Shown one piece after another: positions 44,091 through 53,556 of a DNA stretch of 64,000 nt. Below the pieces are notes generated by a model that did no database searches, was not told the DNA's origin, and was given only the letters and a program-made list of their open reading frames with translations. Each line of letters begins with the position of its first letter. The stretch's first letter is position 1. Location: the NCBI RefSeq assembly GCF_031457455.1, contig NZ_JAVDWU010000014.1, positions 41,615-105,614 on the forward strand. The letters are read 5' to 3'. Both the position numbers and the translations under genes were made by a program. This DNA comes from Hydrogenophaga palleronii_A (GTDB lineage Bacteria; Pseudomonadota; Gammaproteobacteria; Burkholderiales; Burkholderiaceae_C).

Positions 44091-44684
44091 GCGTGCGTAA
44101 ATGCTCCCGCGACTAAACGCTTGACGGCGCTGTATTCGGGCTGCAGCCCAGCCCAGCCCAGCCCAGCCCATCGGAATAGTCGTCGGAGACGTTGGCACGA
44201 GGCTCGAGTAGGCACCAAAGGGCCTTCCTGCGCTGGATGTCGCAGCGCGGTCTGGATCACCTTGGCTACCCGAACCCTCGAAGCGGAGATGAACGGAAGA
44301 CCGCTACTGGCCGAGTCTGTGAGTTCGCAGCGCACCCCGTCAGCGGTCTCCAAGCCTCGACCGCATCACCGACCCGTGGCTGCTTCCTGCAGTGAGGGTG
44401 TTCGACCGCGTGTGCGGCTGGGCAGGTGTCACACAAGCCTAAACTACAGCCGCCGGTGGGCGCTGCCTGATGGGCTCACGCTGATGGCCACGAAGCGGGG
44501 GATCAGTTTGGAGACCTGCAACGGTACGAGTGGCGGCTGTGCGGGGTATTGCGGTCAAAGGACCATCGTGACATGGCGGCGCGGCTTGACCTACCGCTTC
44601 TCCTTCACCTGGACTGGCGGTTTCGCCCCGAAGCAGGCGCGGGTGAAAGCTCCTTGAATGGCTGCTTTGCCGTGCTGCATTCTG
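44091..44684. other. Intergenic stretch with a GCCCA microsatellite
   Basis: Contains five perfect copies of GCCCA at 44146-44170. The remaining sequence has only unsupported open frames on either strand and no recognisable promoter or terminator. It separates the lipoprotein pair from the convergent HEPN gene. Confidence 0.5.
44146..44170. repeat. Pentanucleotide repeat (GCCCA)5
   Basis: Five tandem GCCCA units, perfect. Located 55 bases after the stop of the preceding gene; it is in no supported gene, so phase variation of a protein is not expected. Confidence 0.9.
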
Positions 44685-46202
44685 TTAGCTCGACCACTTG
44701 GCGGAGGCCTGCACTGCTTGCCACTCCGCGCGCTCATACCACGGCTCGCGGCCCAACAAGGTTGAGTTGAGATGAATGCCCCGAGGCATGTCGGCGCCAA
44801 GCACTAGAAAAGCAAGACGCTCTGCGAGGCGTGCAAAGTGCCAGTGCGCCACGGCAATCGCTTGGTTGCTGTATTCGTGCCTCAGCCCGTGGGCAAGCGA
44901 GTCCCGAATTTGCTTCAGTCCGGGCAGCTTGTTCGAGCCCTGCAGAGGCCAAAGGTCAGACATATAGACAGAGAGTCCTGGGTACGCCGCCTTAAACTTT
45001 TCGAATCGGACACTGAAACTCGGCCCACTGCTTTCCACAGACTTGGCATACCCCTCAAGGCGCGCTGCTACCACGCTAGCGCTTGGATGTTCGGTTGCTT
45101 CAATTTGGTACTTCTTTTCCAGCAGGGCTGCAATCAAGTCCGCGTCGGTTTCACGAAGCTTTCTACGCTCCTCATTCGTCAATCTTTCCAGGGCAACGAT
45201 CTCTTCTAGGGCTCCGAACAACGCTGAGAAGTTTTCAGCCGTCGACCGTTTGACGTGCGGTGCCAAAGCGACCGACAGCAGGGTGGTGGCCTCTTTTGTG
45301 TTCGGCGATGCCTGAAGAAATTTCTCGACAACAGCTTGTGCGTGTGCCCCAAACTCCTGGGGGAAGCACACGTCCGTCACCGGCTGTTCCGCCATGTCTG
45401 GTGCATGGTTCGGATCAAGCGGGTTGAACCACATCGTTTGAATGCCGTCCCCCTTCTCCCAAATCCAGCCGTGAAGCGTGATGGCCTGCCTCATAAGTAT
45501 CGACAAAGGTGTCAAGACCTCCCTCATCTTGCTGACCAACTGGTCGATTGAGGCTGCCTCGTCATACCGAATTTCTGCAGCAAAGCTGGCACGAATCTCT
45601 GCTGCGACTCCTTTGGTATCAACGCGATGGACCGACCAGAACTTGATGAACCGAATCTCGCCAAGCTCTGCAGTCTGCAGCTTGAATAGCTCCACCGTCA
45701 TGTTTGGCGTCGACGAATAGTTCACCATCTCGGCTTTACTATGCTCCTTGAGGAAGCGAACGGGCGAGAGGAGGAATCTAAGTATCCGTCGCTCGCTCTT
45801 CCAATGCGTCCGTCTTACCCAAAGCTGTCCTGCATAGTTGATGTTGAACGTGCCCCTTGCATGCTTCCTCCGCGTGATACCGGCAGGAATTGAGTGATAC
45901 CAAAGCTCCTTGATTTCGATTTCCAAGCCACCATCGGAACCACGAAGCGAGCACGGGTTCTCTAGAACCTTCCTTTTCTCGCTGCTCAGTGGTATCTCGA
46001 TTGAGATTTCCGCTGGGAGGCCACCGGCAGCAGGCTCCGTTACCCGGCAGTCGACTTCTATCTTCAAACCGTTCTTGTCCGTTATGACAGCATCAAAAGA
46101 CGTTTTTTCCAGGTACATGCCGTTGTCCACTTTCTTGCGCACAATGTGTTCAGTCGAGGCTGGTCCACTATAAGCGGGGAGTCTTCCGATGCGAACAGCC
46201 AT
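44685..46202 (-). CDS. HEPN-domain protein, ApeA-like (predicted defence effector)
   Basis: 505 residues. The N-terminal 300 residues resemble the beta-rich N-terminal region of ApeA-type proteins (SIEIPLSSEKRKVLENP, FIKFWSVHRVDTKG, LHGWIW). The C-terminal helical part carries the HEPN RNase motif R-x4-H as RDSLAH (R433, H438). ApeA proteins are anti-phage effectors that cleave RNA. ATG 46202 is used; a TTG at 46235 is an alternative and neither has a clear ribosome site. Divergent from the OLD/helicase pair, it adds to a local defence cluster. Composition is markedly less GC-rich than the chromosome. Confidence 0.75.
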   Translation of the reverse strand: MAVRIGRLPAYSGPASTEHIVRKKVDNGMYLEKTSFDAVITDKNGLKIEVDCRVTEPAAGGLPAEISIEIPLSSEKRKVLENPCSLRGSDGGLEIEIKELWYHSIPAGITRRKHARGTFNINYAGQLWVRRTHWKSERRILRFLLSPVRFLKEHSKAEMVNYSSTPNMTVELFKLQTAELGEIRFIKFWSVHRVDTKGVAAEIRASFAAEIRYDEAASIDQLVSKMREVLTPLSILMRQAITLHGWIWEKGDGIQTMWFNPLDPNHAPDMAEQPVTDVCFPQEFGAHAQAVVEKFLQASPNTKEATTLLSVALAPHVKRSTAENFSALFGALEEIVALERLTNEERRKLRETDADLIAALLEKKYQIEATEHPSASVVAARLEGYAKSVESSGPSFSVRFEKFKAAYPGLSVYMSDLWPLQGSNKLPGLKQIRDSLAHGLRHEYSNQAIAVAHWHFARLAERLAFLVLGADMPRGIHLNSTLLGREPWYERAEWQAVQASAKWSS

Positions 46203-46745
46203 CAGCTTGAGCTGTCGCTCGGCAGCATCAAGCAAGCGTCCGGTTCTGACCGGCAGTGTGAGTTCGAGTCCGCGCCTGGAAGCTGACCTCTGAGTCGGCC
46301 GCCTTCCCGGCCAAGGTCAGCTTTCGGCGATCTACTCGTTGACCCGGGGTTGGCCAGTACCCGCCATTGGTCGACGGCGGCTTTCTGGCGCCGCAACCAT
46401 CATTCGGCAGTGACTCGGGCTCGCGGCACACTTGGCCTAAAAATAAAAAACTCGAGTACACATTGGTCGACACGATTAAAACTGCGGGCAGGTCCGACTT
46501 CGTCCGCATTTGCGGCGGCGAGAATAGCCTATGCCCATGCTCGCCCTCATCCCCTGCCTGCGCGTGACGGAGGCCATCGTCGCTGGACCGTTGAATCGGA
46601 GTCGAAGAGCCAAGACAGAAATGTCGCGCTAGATCTGCACTTGGCGCATTGCTTGTGTCAGGAGGAGACGCTGGAACTCGCCCTGCAGGTCAGGGCACTT
46701 GGAGGCCGGAGCCCGTGGTCCGAACCCATAAATGAGGAGGGAAGA
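46203..46745. other. Divergent intergenic region of the defence cluster
   Basis: 543 bases with an AT-rich patch at about 46436-46500 (runs of A around 46440-46450) that is the likely promoter zone for one or both flanking genes. No gene is supported. A GAGGAGGGA ribosome site ends it before the ATPase gene. Confidence 0.5.
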
Positions 46746-48536
46746 ATGCGAATAGCCAACTTGAGAATCGAGAACTTTCGGGGCGTAAGAAGTGGCTTCG
46801 TTCAGTTCGGCAGACACCCAGTTCTTGTCGGAGACAACAACACCGGCAAGACTACCCTGATCGAAGCTCTGACTCTCGTGCTTGGCAGAGATCGCCTAGT
46901 TCGCGAACTGACCGAGCATGACTTCTTCGGCTCCAACCCTCAGGCGGCGGACCGGGTCAAGGTCGTGGCCACGGTCACCGATTTTCCCGGCGACGACCCT
47001 GAGCAAAGCAGCCAATGGTTCCGCGATGAGAGGGCAGTCGTCAAATGGCTTGATGAGGCGACAGGCCAGGTTCATCCTGCGCGCAACAACCCCGCCTGGA
47101 AGCTGTGCTGTCAGCTCGGCGTTCAAGCGCGCTTCGACCAAGACAGCTTGGCCGTGGAAACCATACGCTACTTCCACGATCACGATGAGCCCATCGATCC
47201 TTTCGCTGACGAGGCTCCGGCCCCCGTTCCAGGCAAGCTCATACAAGAACTGAGCTTCTATCTCGTGCGTGCGAGCCGAACGTGGGACAAAGTCTTTTCG
47301 TGGGGAAACGAGCTTTTCAAGCGCACCGTATTGGCGGCTGCGGCTCAGCCTGCAGGCGCATTGATCGCTGAGCGAGACCGTCTGCGCACACCTGCTCAGC
47401 CAATCGATGCTGACCCTGGTATTCAACCGCTGATCCAGAATCTGAACAAGGAGCTTGCACTCTCGTTCCCAAATGCACCTAGAGTCCAGTTGAGGCTCAC
47501 CAGCACTGACAGCCGATCTGTCATGGAGGCGGTTTCAGCCCACTTTGCAGGAACAGATGGCTTCAGTATTCCTGCTGGTAGACAGGGGAGCGGGCTAGTG
47601 TCCATGCAGGGCCTACTACTGCTGCTCGAACTCGGTCGTGCCCGTGCTGCAAGTGGTGGTGAATTCCTGATGGCCTTGGAGGAGCCGGAAGTGCATCTAC
47701 CGCCGTCTGCGCAGCAGCGGTTGGTTCAGCGAGTTCAAGCTCTCTCCACTCAGACTTTCGTCACGACCCATTCGCCCCTTGTTGCCAGCATGGCAGACCC
47801 GACCTCTGTGCTGATCTTGAAAAAACAAGATGGCGTTCTTTCAGCCGAGCCATTCCTTGCAAGCCCACTTACTGCGGCGGCCCCAAACTGGAAGCGCAAG
47901 TTCTTCCAGCACAGCCGGATTGACGTGCTGAGTGCGCTGATGCAGCCGACACTCCTCGTTCCAGAAGGCCGTGCCGATTTCCAACTGATACGTTGCATCC
48001 TCCGGCCGTTGATGATGACCGAAGGATGGATCGAAACAATGCGTCGCCCCTTCGGCATCGAAGTTGGCGTGGTTCCCACGGAAGACGCAAATGTCATCGA
48101 GACCCACAAGCTGATGAGGCGCCTCCACAAGCGTGTGTGCTGTCTCGTCGACGGTGACGCCGCCGGGCTGGAGTATGTAGATCAACTGCGGCAGGACGCC
48201 GAACCGCCCAGTTCGATCATCCGTTGGAACGATGGCGCAATGATTGAGGATGCCGTCGGGTGGATCCTCAATGCGGACGAAGCTGCAGTGGTGGCCAAGC
48301 TTGCGGAGATATCCCCGCAGCCTCCTACCTCGAGCGCCGATGTCGTGGCGTACTTGAAGATCAAGAAGGTGGACATCATCGCATATGAAGTTCTTGCGGA
48401 AGCCATATCTACGACGTCAGCATGCAGGGAGCGGGCCGCAGATCTCCTGAGCGGTCTGGCTTGCGCATGTGCCGGCGACGAAGCTACGCAGCGCTTTGTT
48501 CGCGGAGCGCATGGAGTGTGGGTGTTTCAGCCGTGA
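46746..48536 (+). CDS. OLD-family ATPase-TOPRIM nuclease (GajA-like)
   Basis: 596 residues from ATG 46746, fixed by GAGGAGGGA. N-terminal ABC-type ATPase with Walker A GDNNTGKTT (29-37), signature-like GSGLVSMQGLLLLLELG, Walker B FLMALEEPEVHLPP and the H-loop TFVTTHSPL. The C-terminal TOPRIM nuclease has the Glu in LLVPEGRADFQLI and the Asp pair in CCLVDGDAAG. Paired with a UvrD-like helicase it fits class 2 OLD proteins and the Gabija anti-phage system, in which GajA nicks DNA when nucleotides are depleted. The stop overlaps the next start (GTGA). Confidence 0.85.
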   Translation: MRIANLRIENFRGVRSGFVQFGRHPVLVGDNNTGKTTLIEALTLVLGRDRLVRELTEHDFFGSNPQAADRVKVVATVTDFPGDDPEQSSQWFRDERAVVKWLDEATGQVHPARNNPAWKLCCQLGVQARFDQDSLAVETIRYFHDHDEPIDPFADEAPAPVPGKLIQELSFYLVRASRTWDKVFSWGNELFKRTVLAAAAQPAGALIAERDRLRTPAQPIDADPGIQPLIQNLNKELALSFPNAPRVQLRLTSTDSRSVMEAVSAHFAGTDGFSIPAGRQGSGLVSMQGLLLLLELGRARAASGGEFLMALEEPEVHLPPSAQQRLVQRVQALSTQTFVTTHSPLVASMADPTSVLILKKQDGVLSAEPFLASPLTAAAPNWKRKFFQHSRIDVLSALMQPTLLVPEGRADFQLIRCILRPLMMTEGWIETMRRPFGIEVGVVPTEDANVIETHKLMRRLHKRVCCLVDGDAAGLEYVDQLRQDAEPPSSIIRWNDGAMIEDAVGWILNADEAAVVAKLAEISPQPPTSSADVVAYLKIKKVDIIAYEVLAEAISTTSACRERAADLLSGLACACAGDEATQRFVRGAHGVWVFQP

Positions 48537-49795
48537 CGGTCCGTGCTTTCACCGGCGGTGCTGGTTGCGGCAAGACCTACATGCTCATGGAATCGCTGTC
48601 TGCGTATTTGGAGGCGACACCTCTCCAAGAGGGTCAGAAAGTCCTGGCTCTCACATTCATGCATGGATCTCGTCGGCGCCTGGAAGAGCGTCTTGGGATG
48701 CTTCAGAACCAGAAGGGCAAGACGGAATGCACGACCATCGACAGCTTCGCATGGCGTCTGTTCCGGCGTTGGCGTTCGCTCGCCTCCGCTCTAGGCTTTG
48801 TGAACATCCAACCGAGTGAGTACGAGCGCGTATGTGAAGCTGCCAGTGCACTCGCACAGGTCAAGGAGGTCCAAAGCTGGGTGGCTGCGACGTTTCCGAT
48901 CCTTATCGTTGACGAGGCCCAAGACATGACCGCAAATCGCCTCCGCATGGTGGCAGGCTTGGCCAACAGGTTGGAGGTCTTCGTTGCTGCCGACGAGTTT
49001 CAATGCCTGAGCGAGGAGCTTCGACCTAACCCCGCATGCGCTTGGCTTTCTCAGGTATGCGCCCCTGAAGAGCTTGTTCAGCCCCGTCGGACCGACGTTG
49101 ATGAGCTGCTCAATGCAGCTAGAGCAATTCGCGCCGGTAAAGCGCCTAAGTCAGAGAAGTTCTTCGTCGTTGCGCAGACTTCCACTGCGCCATTGGCTGG
49201 TGCATGGGTCAACTCCAATTTGAGCTGGTACGGCGGAGGCAAGAGCGTCGCGATCATCACCCCGACCCTTGGAGCGTTCGCCAAAGGTGCGTTGACCTGG
49301 GCTGCTGCCAATAGGACCAAGAGGGGTGCAGGCCCGTACGACATCGCATGGGAACAGTCAGAGGCTAAAGCCGCAACCGAGTACCTCGCCACGATCAAAC
49401 TTGCGGACCAGACCGATGGTCCTTCCATTGTTGCCGTCCTCGCGGCTGCTGGTGACGCTAGGACTGCCAGGGATGTGGCCGAATGGCTGGAGATTCAACG
49501 TCGGACCCGGGCGAAGTTGGAGTTCTCAAAGGATGAGGTCGTGAAGTCGATCGAGCAGTCCTTCTCTCAGCGCCGTCATTCTCGAAGAAGCGAAGTGCTT
49601 GGATGGAAGGGAATGACAGTTCATGGAGCCAAGAACCGGGAGTTCGACAATGTCATTGTTCTTTGGCCAGCCGCAGTCGGAGGGAACGATGATCAAAAGA
49701 GGCGCTTGCTCTACAACGCGGTGACACGCGCGAAGGAGCGTTGTGTTGTCCTCGTGCAGGCAGCTGCGCATATGGGCCGGCCTCCGTTCACGTGA
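48533..49795 (+). CDS. UvrD/Rep-like superfamily 1 helicase (GajB-like)
   Basis: 420 residues from GTG 48533, overlapping the ATPase stop. Walker A FTGGAGCGKT (6-15), motif Ia VLALTFMHGSRRRL, motif II ILIVDEAQDM, a motif III-like FVAADEFQCL, motif V TVHGAKNREFDNVIVLW and motif VI YNAVTRAKERCVVLV are all present. It lacks large 1B/2B inserts, so is smaller than UvrD and somewhat smaller than described GajB proteins. Coupled translation with the OLD gene supports a two-protein defence complex. Confidence 0.85.
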   Translation: MTVRAFTGGAGCGKTYMLMESLSAYLEATPLQEGQKVLALTFMHGSRRRLEERLGMLQNQKGKTECTTIDSFAWRLFRRWRSLASALGFVNIQPSEYERVCEAASALAQVKEVQSWVAATFPILIVDEAQDMTANRLRMVAGLANRLEVFVAADEFQCLSEELRPNPACAWLSQVCAPEELVQPRRTDVDELLNAARAIRAGKAPKSEKFFVVAQTSTAPLAGAWVNSNLSWYGGGKSVAIITPTLGAFAKGALTWAAANRTKRGAGPYDIAWEQSEAKAATEYLATIKLADQTDGPSIVAVLAAAGDARTARDVAEWLEIQRRTRAKLEFSKDEVVKSIEQSFSQRRHSRRSEVLGWKGMTVHGAKNREFDNVIVLWPAAVGGNDDQKRRLLYNAVTRAKERCVVLVQAAAHMGRPPFT

Positions 49796-50212
49796 GACAG
49801 ATCCCGCACTCGAGTTCCATTGCGGACGCAATGAGAAAAATGGAAACGATGCCCGGGTTCCGGAGTCCTCTTTCGATGCTACTCGTGGCGCCACGGGATT
49901 GCGCCCCGACTGACGCAGTGTCATAAGCAGCCCCCTAAAGGATGACATTGGGTAGGGTCATTTTGCAGATCGAATCTCAGCTGAGGGGCCGCGAAGAGCC
50001 GGTCGCCTTGGCGGGTTGTCGTTGGGAACTCCGCGCGGCCCAACTTTCGAGTGGCAGCTGCTGAAGGTACAGCAGTCGGTCATGTTGCAGGACGACGAAT
50101 GGCCGGATACGGCGACGGCCGTCACTGGGCTGCAAAACCTTACAGGCGGCAAACAGCCTTAACCTGCCACCGAAATCACCAATCCCAAATCCGCTCACGA
50201 CCAATACCCCGC
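49796..50212. other. Intergenic stretch after the defence pair
   Basis: 417 bases without a supportable gene, terminator or repeat. Contains short frames only. The two flanking genes are convergent here. Confidence 0.5.
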
Positions 50213-51622
50213 CTACCCCCCATCCCCCGGCTTTTGCTCCTTCAACTCAGCAAACTTGGCCGCCATCGTCGGGTTCCCGCGCGTCAGCTTCTTGATGGTC
50301 ACGTCCTGCGCCTTGTCGTTGGCAAGCCGAAGGTTCCGGTCGGTTCCCATCAGCGCATCCTTGGTTTTTTGCAGGTGATCGATCGATTTGTCGATTTCGT
50401 CGATGGCGGTTTGAAACCGTCGTGAAGCGAGGTCGTAGTTTTTCGCGAAGGCACTCTTGAACTCTTCCAGGCCGTTCTCGAAGTTGGTGATGTCGATGTT
50501 CTGCGACTTCACCAGCGCCAGCTCTGACTTGTACTTCAGCGAGTTCATCGCTGCGTTGCGCAGCAGCGTGATGATGGGAATGAAGAACTGCGGCCGCACC
50601 ACGTACATCTTCGGAAAGCGGTGGAACACGTCGACGATGCCGGTGTTGTAGAGCTCGCTTTCGGGCTCCAGGAGCGAGACCAGCACCGCGTATTCGCAAC
50701 CCTTCTCGTTGCGGTCTTTGTCGAGTTCTCTCAGGAAGTCTTCGTTTCTATTCTTGGTGGCCGTGCGGTCGTTTTCGTTCTTCATCTCGAACATGATGGA
50801 GACGATTTCTGTGCCGGCTTCGTCCGCGTCGCGGAAGATGTAGTCGCCCTTGCTGCCCGTACGAGCGTCGTTGTCTTTTTCAAAGTAAGCCCGTGGAAAT
50901 GCCGTGGCCCGAATGCGGTTGAACTCGGTCTCGCAGTGCTGTTCCAGGGTTTCGCCCACCATCTTGGTTGACAGACGGGCCTTCATGTCGCGCAGGCGCT
51001 CGATGGCGTCGTCACGGTCCTTGATCTGGGTTTCGTATTTGTCCTTCAGCGATTTCTCGGCCAGCTGTTTCTCAAGCTCCGCACGTGCGAGGCTGCTCTT
51101 GAGTTCGTCGCGCTCTTTCTCAACCGAGCCCACGGCCTCGGTGATCGCCAGCTTCTGCGCCACCGCAATGGCGTCCAGCCTGGCTTTCAGATCCTGAATC
51201 TCCGCGTCCTTCGTGGCCGCTGCCTGCTGCAGCCCGTTGACCAGTCTTGCTTCGGCCAGATCGGATGCGGCTTGTTTGTCGCGCCTGGCCTGTTCCAGTT
51301 CGTTGGCAAGCGCGTCGCGCTCTTTCTCCACCTTGCCCAGCGCTTCGGCCACGGCGAGCTTGCGAGCGACCTCCTCAGCATCGAGCCTGGCTTTCAGTTC
51401 CTGAATTTCTGAATCCTTGGCGGCGGCAGCCTTCTGCAACTCGCCAGCGACCCGGGTGGTGGCCAGCTCGACGGCATTGCGCTTGTCTTGCTCGGCCAGT
51501 TCAAGCCGGTCGTGCAGTTGCTGATCGAATTCGCTGTCGCGCACCTGCTTGAGGATGTCTGCGTAGCCGGCTTCGTCGATCTTGAATGCTTTGCCGCAGT
51601 GTGGGCAGATGATTTCGTGCAT
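50213..51622 (-). CDS. DUF2130 protein: zinc-ribbon, coiled coil and nuclease-like domain
   Basis: 469 residues from ATG 51622 (GGAGGAG upstream). Starts MHEIICPHCGKAF, a short zinc-ribbon half. Residues 20-240 are coiled coil with an internal duplication of period 69 residues (LQKAAAAKDSEIQELKARLD versus LQQAAATKDAEIQDLKARLD). The C-terminal DUF2130 domain has KGDYIF and SIMFEMKNE, consistent with a PD-(D/E)xK-type nuclease centre. Role unknown; such proteins often lie near defence or mobile genes, as here. Confidence 0.85.
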   Translation of the reverse strand: MHEIICPHCGKAFKIDEAGYADILKQVRDSEFDQQLHDRLELAEQDKRNAVELATTRVAGELQKAAAAKDSEIQELKARLDAEEVARKLAVAEALGKVEKERDALANELEQARRDKQAASDLAEARLVNGLQQAAATKDAEIQDLKARLDAIAVAQKLAITEAVGSVEKERDELKSSLARAELEKQLAEKSLKDKYETQIKDRDDAIERLRDMKARLSTKMVGETLEQHCETEFNRIRATAFPRAYFEKDNDARTGSKGDYIFRDADEAGTEIVSIMFEMKNENDRTATKNRNEDFLRELDKDRNEKGCEYAVLVSLLEPESELYNTGIVDVFHRFPKMYVVRPQFFIPIITLLRNAAMNSLKYKSELALVKSQNIDITNFENGLEEFKSAFAKNYDLASRRFQTAIDEIDKSIDHLQKTKDALMGTDRNLRLANDKAQDVTIKKLTRGNPTMAAKFAELKEQKPGDGG

Positions 51623-51744
51623 GCTGAGGCTCCTCCGGCCTTCGTGATAACTGGCAGGTGCCTCCATGGACCGGCTGGAACCAATATAAACCAGCGCTTC
51701 AGACTGGCGGGGTCACCCACACGCTCATTTCGCAAAGCCCCCAG

Positions 51745-53022
51745 TCAATCTGCCCCGCCCGCAACACCACGGCGCACGGATGCGGCCTGGCGCTGATCCA
51801 GCAAGAACGCTCGATCAATCTGTTGCGCCAGCGACTGGATATCCCCTGGGCTGACCCCTGCCCGCTCGAAGTGCGCCCGCCACCCGTCCACCACCGCGCA
51901 CACCGCCCTCACCTGCTCCTGCGCTTCGGCCCGCTTCAAGCCGAACTGCGCACACTCGCTCAAGGCGTTGTCCAGTGTGGCGTCCGCCGCCTGCGCGCCC
52001 ACGCGCATCTGCTGGTAGCCCAGCGCCTGGCCAGAGGGCAGCACGTCGAAAGCAGGTGAAAGCGCGTATTCGCCGCTCTCGGTCATGAGCAGGGCGTGGT
52101 TTTTTTCGTGGTCGTCGGTGTTGTCAATCAGGATGTTGAACACCATGCGCCGGAACAGCTCTTTCATCTGCTCGCGGTGCAGGCCGCTGGCTGCCACGCC
52201 GCGGCGGCGCAGCAGTTGCGCCAGTTCGGGGTAGCCCAGCGCTTCGCCTGCAGCCTTGAGCGCCACATTGGCAGACAGGGCGTGGCGGCGCAGGCCGGCG
52301 GCTTCGCGGTCGAAGCGCTGGATGGCGATGGCGTGGCCCTGCTGCAGTGGCACGGGCCGGGTGCGGGCGACGCGAATGCCGGCCTGGGCAGCGAGCGTCA
52401 TGGTGGCGTGTTCGACCAGCGGCCAGTCGATGGACTCGCCGGGTTCGTTGAACTTGATGACCCAGGGGTGGCCGTCGATGTTGAGCAGGGCCTTGGGGCG
52501 TGCACCACCGAGTGTGACGCCGGGGGCGATGAGACGGCGCAGGCTTTCTTCAACCGGCTCACCGGCCACGATCTGCTGCACCAGGCGCTGCATGGCTGGT
52601 GCATCAACCAGCTGAGGCAGCGGGCCAGTGTCGCGCGCAAGGTATTCGCTGGGCGAGACCGACACACCGAGTGCGCCGAAGCGCTGGTCGCCGGCGTAGA
52701 ACAGGAAGTCGAGCACGGCGAGGCGCGGCGGTTTGTCGAGCATGCGGATGACGCGCTCGCCCCAGCGATCTGGCCGCGCGTCGTCCACGGCGCCAGCGGC
52801 GGTTTCTTTTTCTGTGGGTAGAAACTCGCTGTCAATCAGGGGCAGGTCTTCGCTGAGCGCAAAGCCTGCGCGCAGCCACTCCGGCGCATAGCGCAACGAC
52901 ACGCCTTTGCTCTGGCGTGCCATGCGCAGCTCGCCCACCAGGCGTGGTGCGTCCGGCTGGCCCAACCACCAGAGCCAGAGGGTGTCGCTGGGTGTGTATT
53001 GGGCAAGTTTGAAACCGCTCAT
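51745..53022 (-). CDS. hipA: HipA-family kinase toxin (module 2)
   Basis: 425 residues. P-loop-like GVTLGGARPKALL, catalytic loop ILIDNTDDHEKNH and metal motif LSPAFDVLP are intact. N-terminal HipA_N-type region about 20-130. Its start overlaps the stop of the HTH gene (ATGA), giving the normal antitoxin-toxin order. It is only distantly similar to the toxin at 36 kb, so the two modules are not a recent duplication. Confidence 0.9.
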   Translation of the reverse strand: MSGFKLAQYTPSDTLWLWWLGQPDAPRLVGELRMARQSKGVSLRYAPEWLRAGFALSEDLPLIDSEFLPTEKETAAGAVDDARPDRWGERVIRMLDKPPRLAVLDFLFYAGDQRFGALGVSVSPSEYLARDTGPLPQLVDAPAMQRLVQQIVAGEPVEESLRRLIAPGVTLGGARPKALLNIDGHPWVIKFNEPGESIDWPLVEHATMTLAAQAGIRVARTRPVPLQQGHAIAIQRFDREAAGLRRHALSANVALKAAGEALGYPELAQLLRRRGVAASGLHREQMKELFRRMVFNILIDNTDDHEKNHALLMTESGEYALSPAFDVLPSGQALGYQQMRVGAQAADATLDNALSECAQFGLKRAEAQEQVRAVCAVVDGWRAHFERAGVSPGDIQSLAQQIDRAFLLDQRQAASVRRGVAGGAD

Positions 53023-53381
53023 GGTTCACCTGCTTTCGGAATCTTGTAGACCGAGGGTCGCTTGCTGCGCACGGCGCGGCCCTGGGCGGCGCGCACGGCT
53101 TCTTCGAGCGCGCCCTGGTCGTGCTCGGGCGCAGCCAGAGCGGCCAGCGCCTGTGCCCGGCCCATCAGCCACAGGGCGGTGGCGTACACCCCCATGGAGA
53201 CACTGGGGTCGCCCTTTTCCATGCGCGCGAGCGTGGGTTCGGAGACGCCAATGCGCTGTGCCCAGGCCTTGCGCGGTTCACGCCGGCGCTTGCGGGCAAT
53301 GCTCAGGTTTTCGCCGAGTTCGCGCAGCTGCACGAGCACGGCGGAAGGCATGGCATCAATGGCTTCGGATCGCTTTGACAT
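53019..53381 (-). CDS. hipB: XRE-family HTH antitoxin, HipB-like (module 2)
   Basis: 120 residues. The HTH occupies about 18-75 (LGENLSIARKRRREPRKAWAQ, IGVSEPTLARMEKGDPSVS). The C-terminal tail is basic (about 95-118) and may contact DNA or toxin. Four-base overlap with the toxin gene. Its own start lies inside an inverted repeat that may be its operator. Confidence 0.88.
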   Translation of the reverse strand: MSKRSEAIDAMPSAVLVQLRELGENLSIARKRRREPRKAWAQRIGVSEPTLARMEKGDPSVSMGVYATALWLMGRAQALAALAAPEHDQGALEEAVRAAQGRAVRSKRPSVYKIPKAGEP

Positions 53382-53407
53382 GACACATATGTTATGCCGA
53401 TGTCAAA
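53374..53407. promoter_or_regulatory. Inverted-repeat operator candidate of hip module 2
   Basis: TTTGACAT (53374-53381) and ATGTCAAA (53400-53407) form a perfect 8-bp inverted repeat with an 18-bp spacer; the left arm contains the antitoxin start codon. A second palindrome ACATATGT lies between (53385-53392). A promoter-like TTGTGT/TAACAT pair reads towards hipB through it. Fits autorepression by HipB. Confidence 0.6.
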
Positions 53408-53556
53408 AAAACACAAATTTATGTTCTATATGCTCCATCTGGAGATTGCGACCGCGACAGGACAGGTGTGCAAAAGGCCGTTCGGAGCCCTACGATGTGC
53501 AAGGCCGAAAGAACGCTGGTCCGGCGCAGTGCCTCACCTTCTTCAGCACCGACGGG

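Noticed and set aside
44121..44657. 178-codon frame crossing the GCCCA microsatellite
   Set aside because: Its N-terminus is made of the simple repeat, the remainder has no recognisable motif, and there is no ribosome site. It could hide a decayed gene, but nothing supports one.
46250..46290. T-loop-like GTTCGAGTC suggesting a tRNA 3' end
   Set aside because: The flanking bases cannot form a T-stem or acceptor stem and no D or anticodon arm lies upstream.
36286..53381. The two hip modules as a duplicated pair
   Set aside because: Gene order, antitoxin size and kinase sequence differ; only the catalytic motifs match, so they are independent members of the family.
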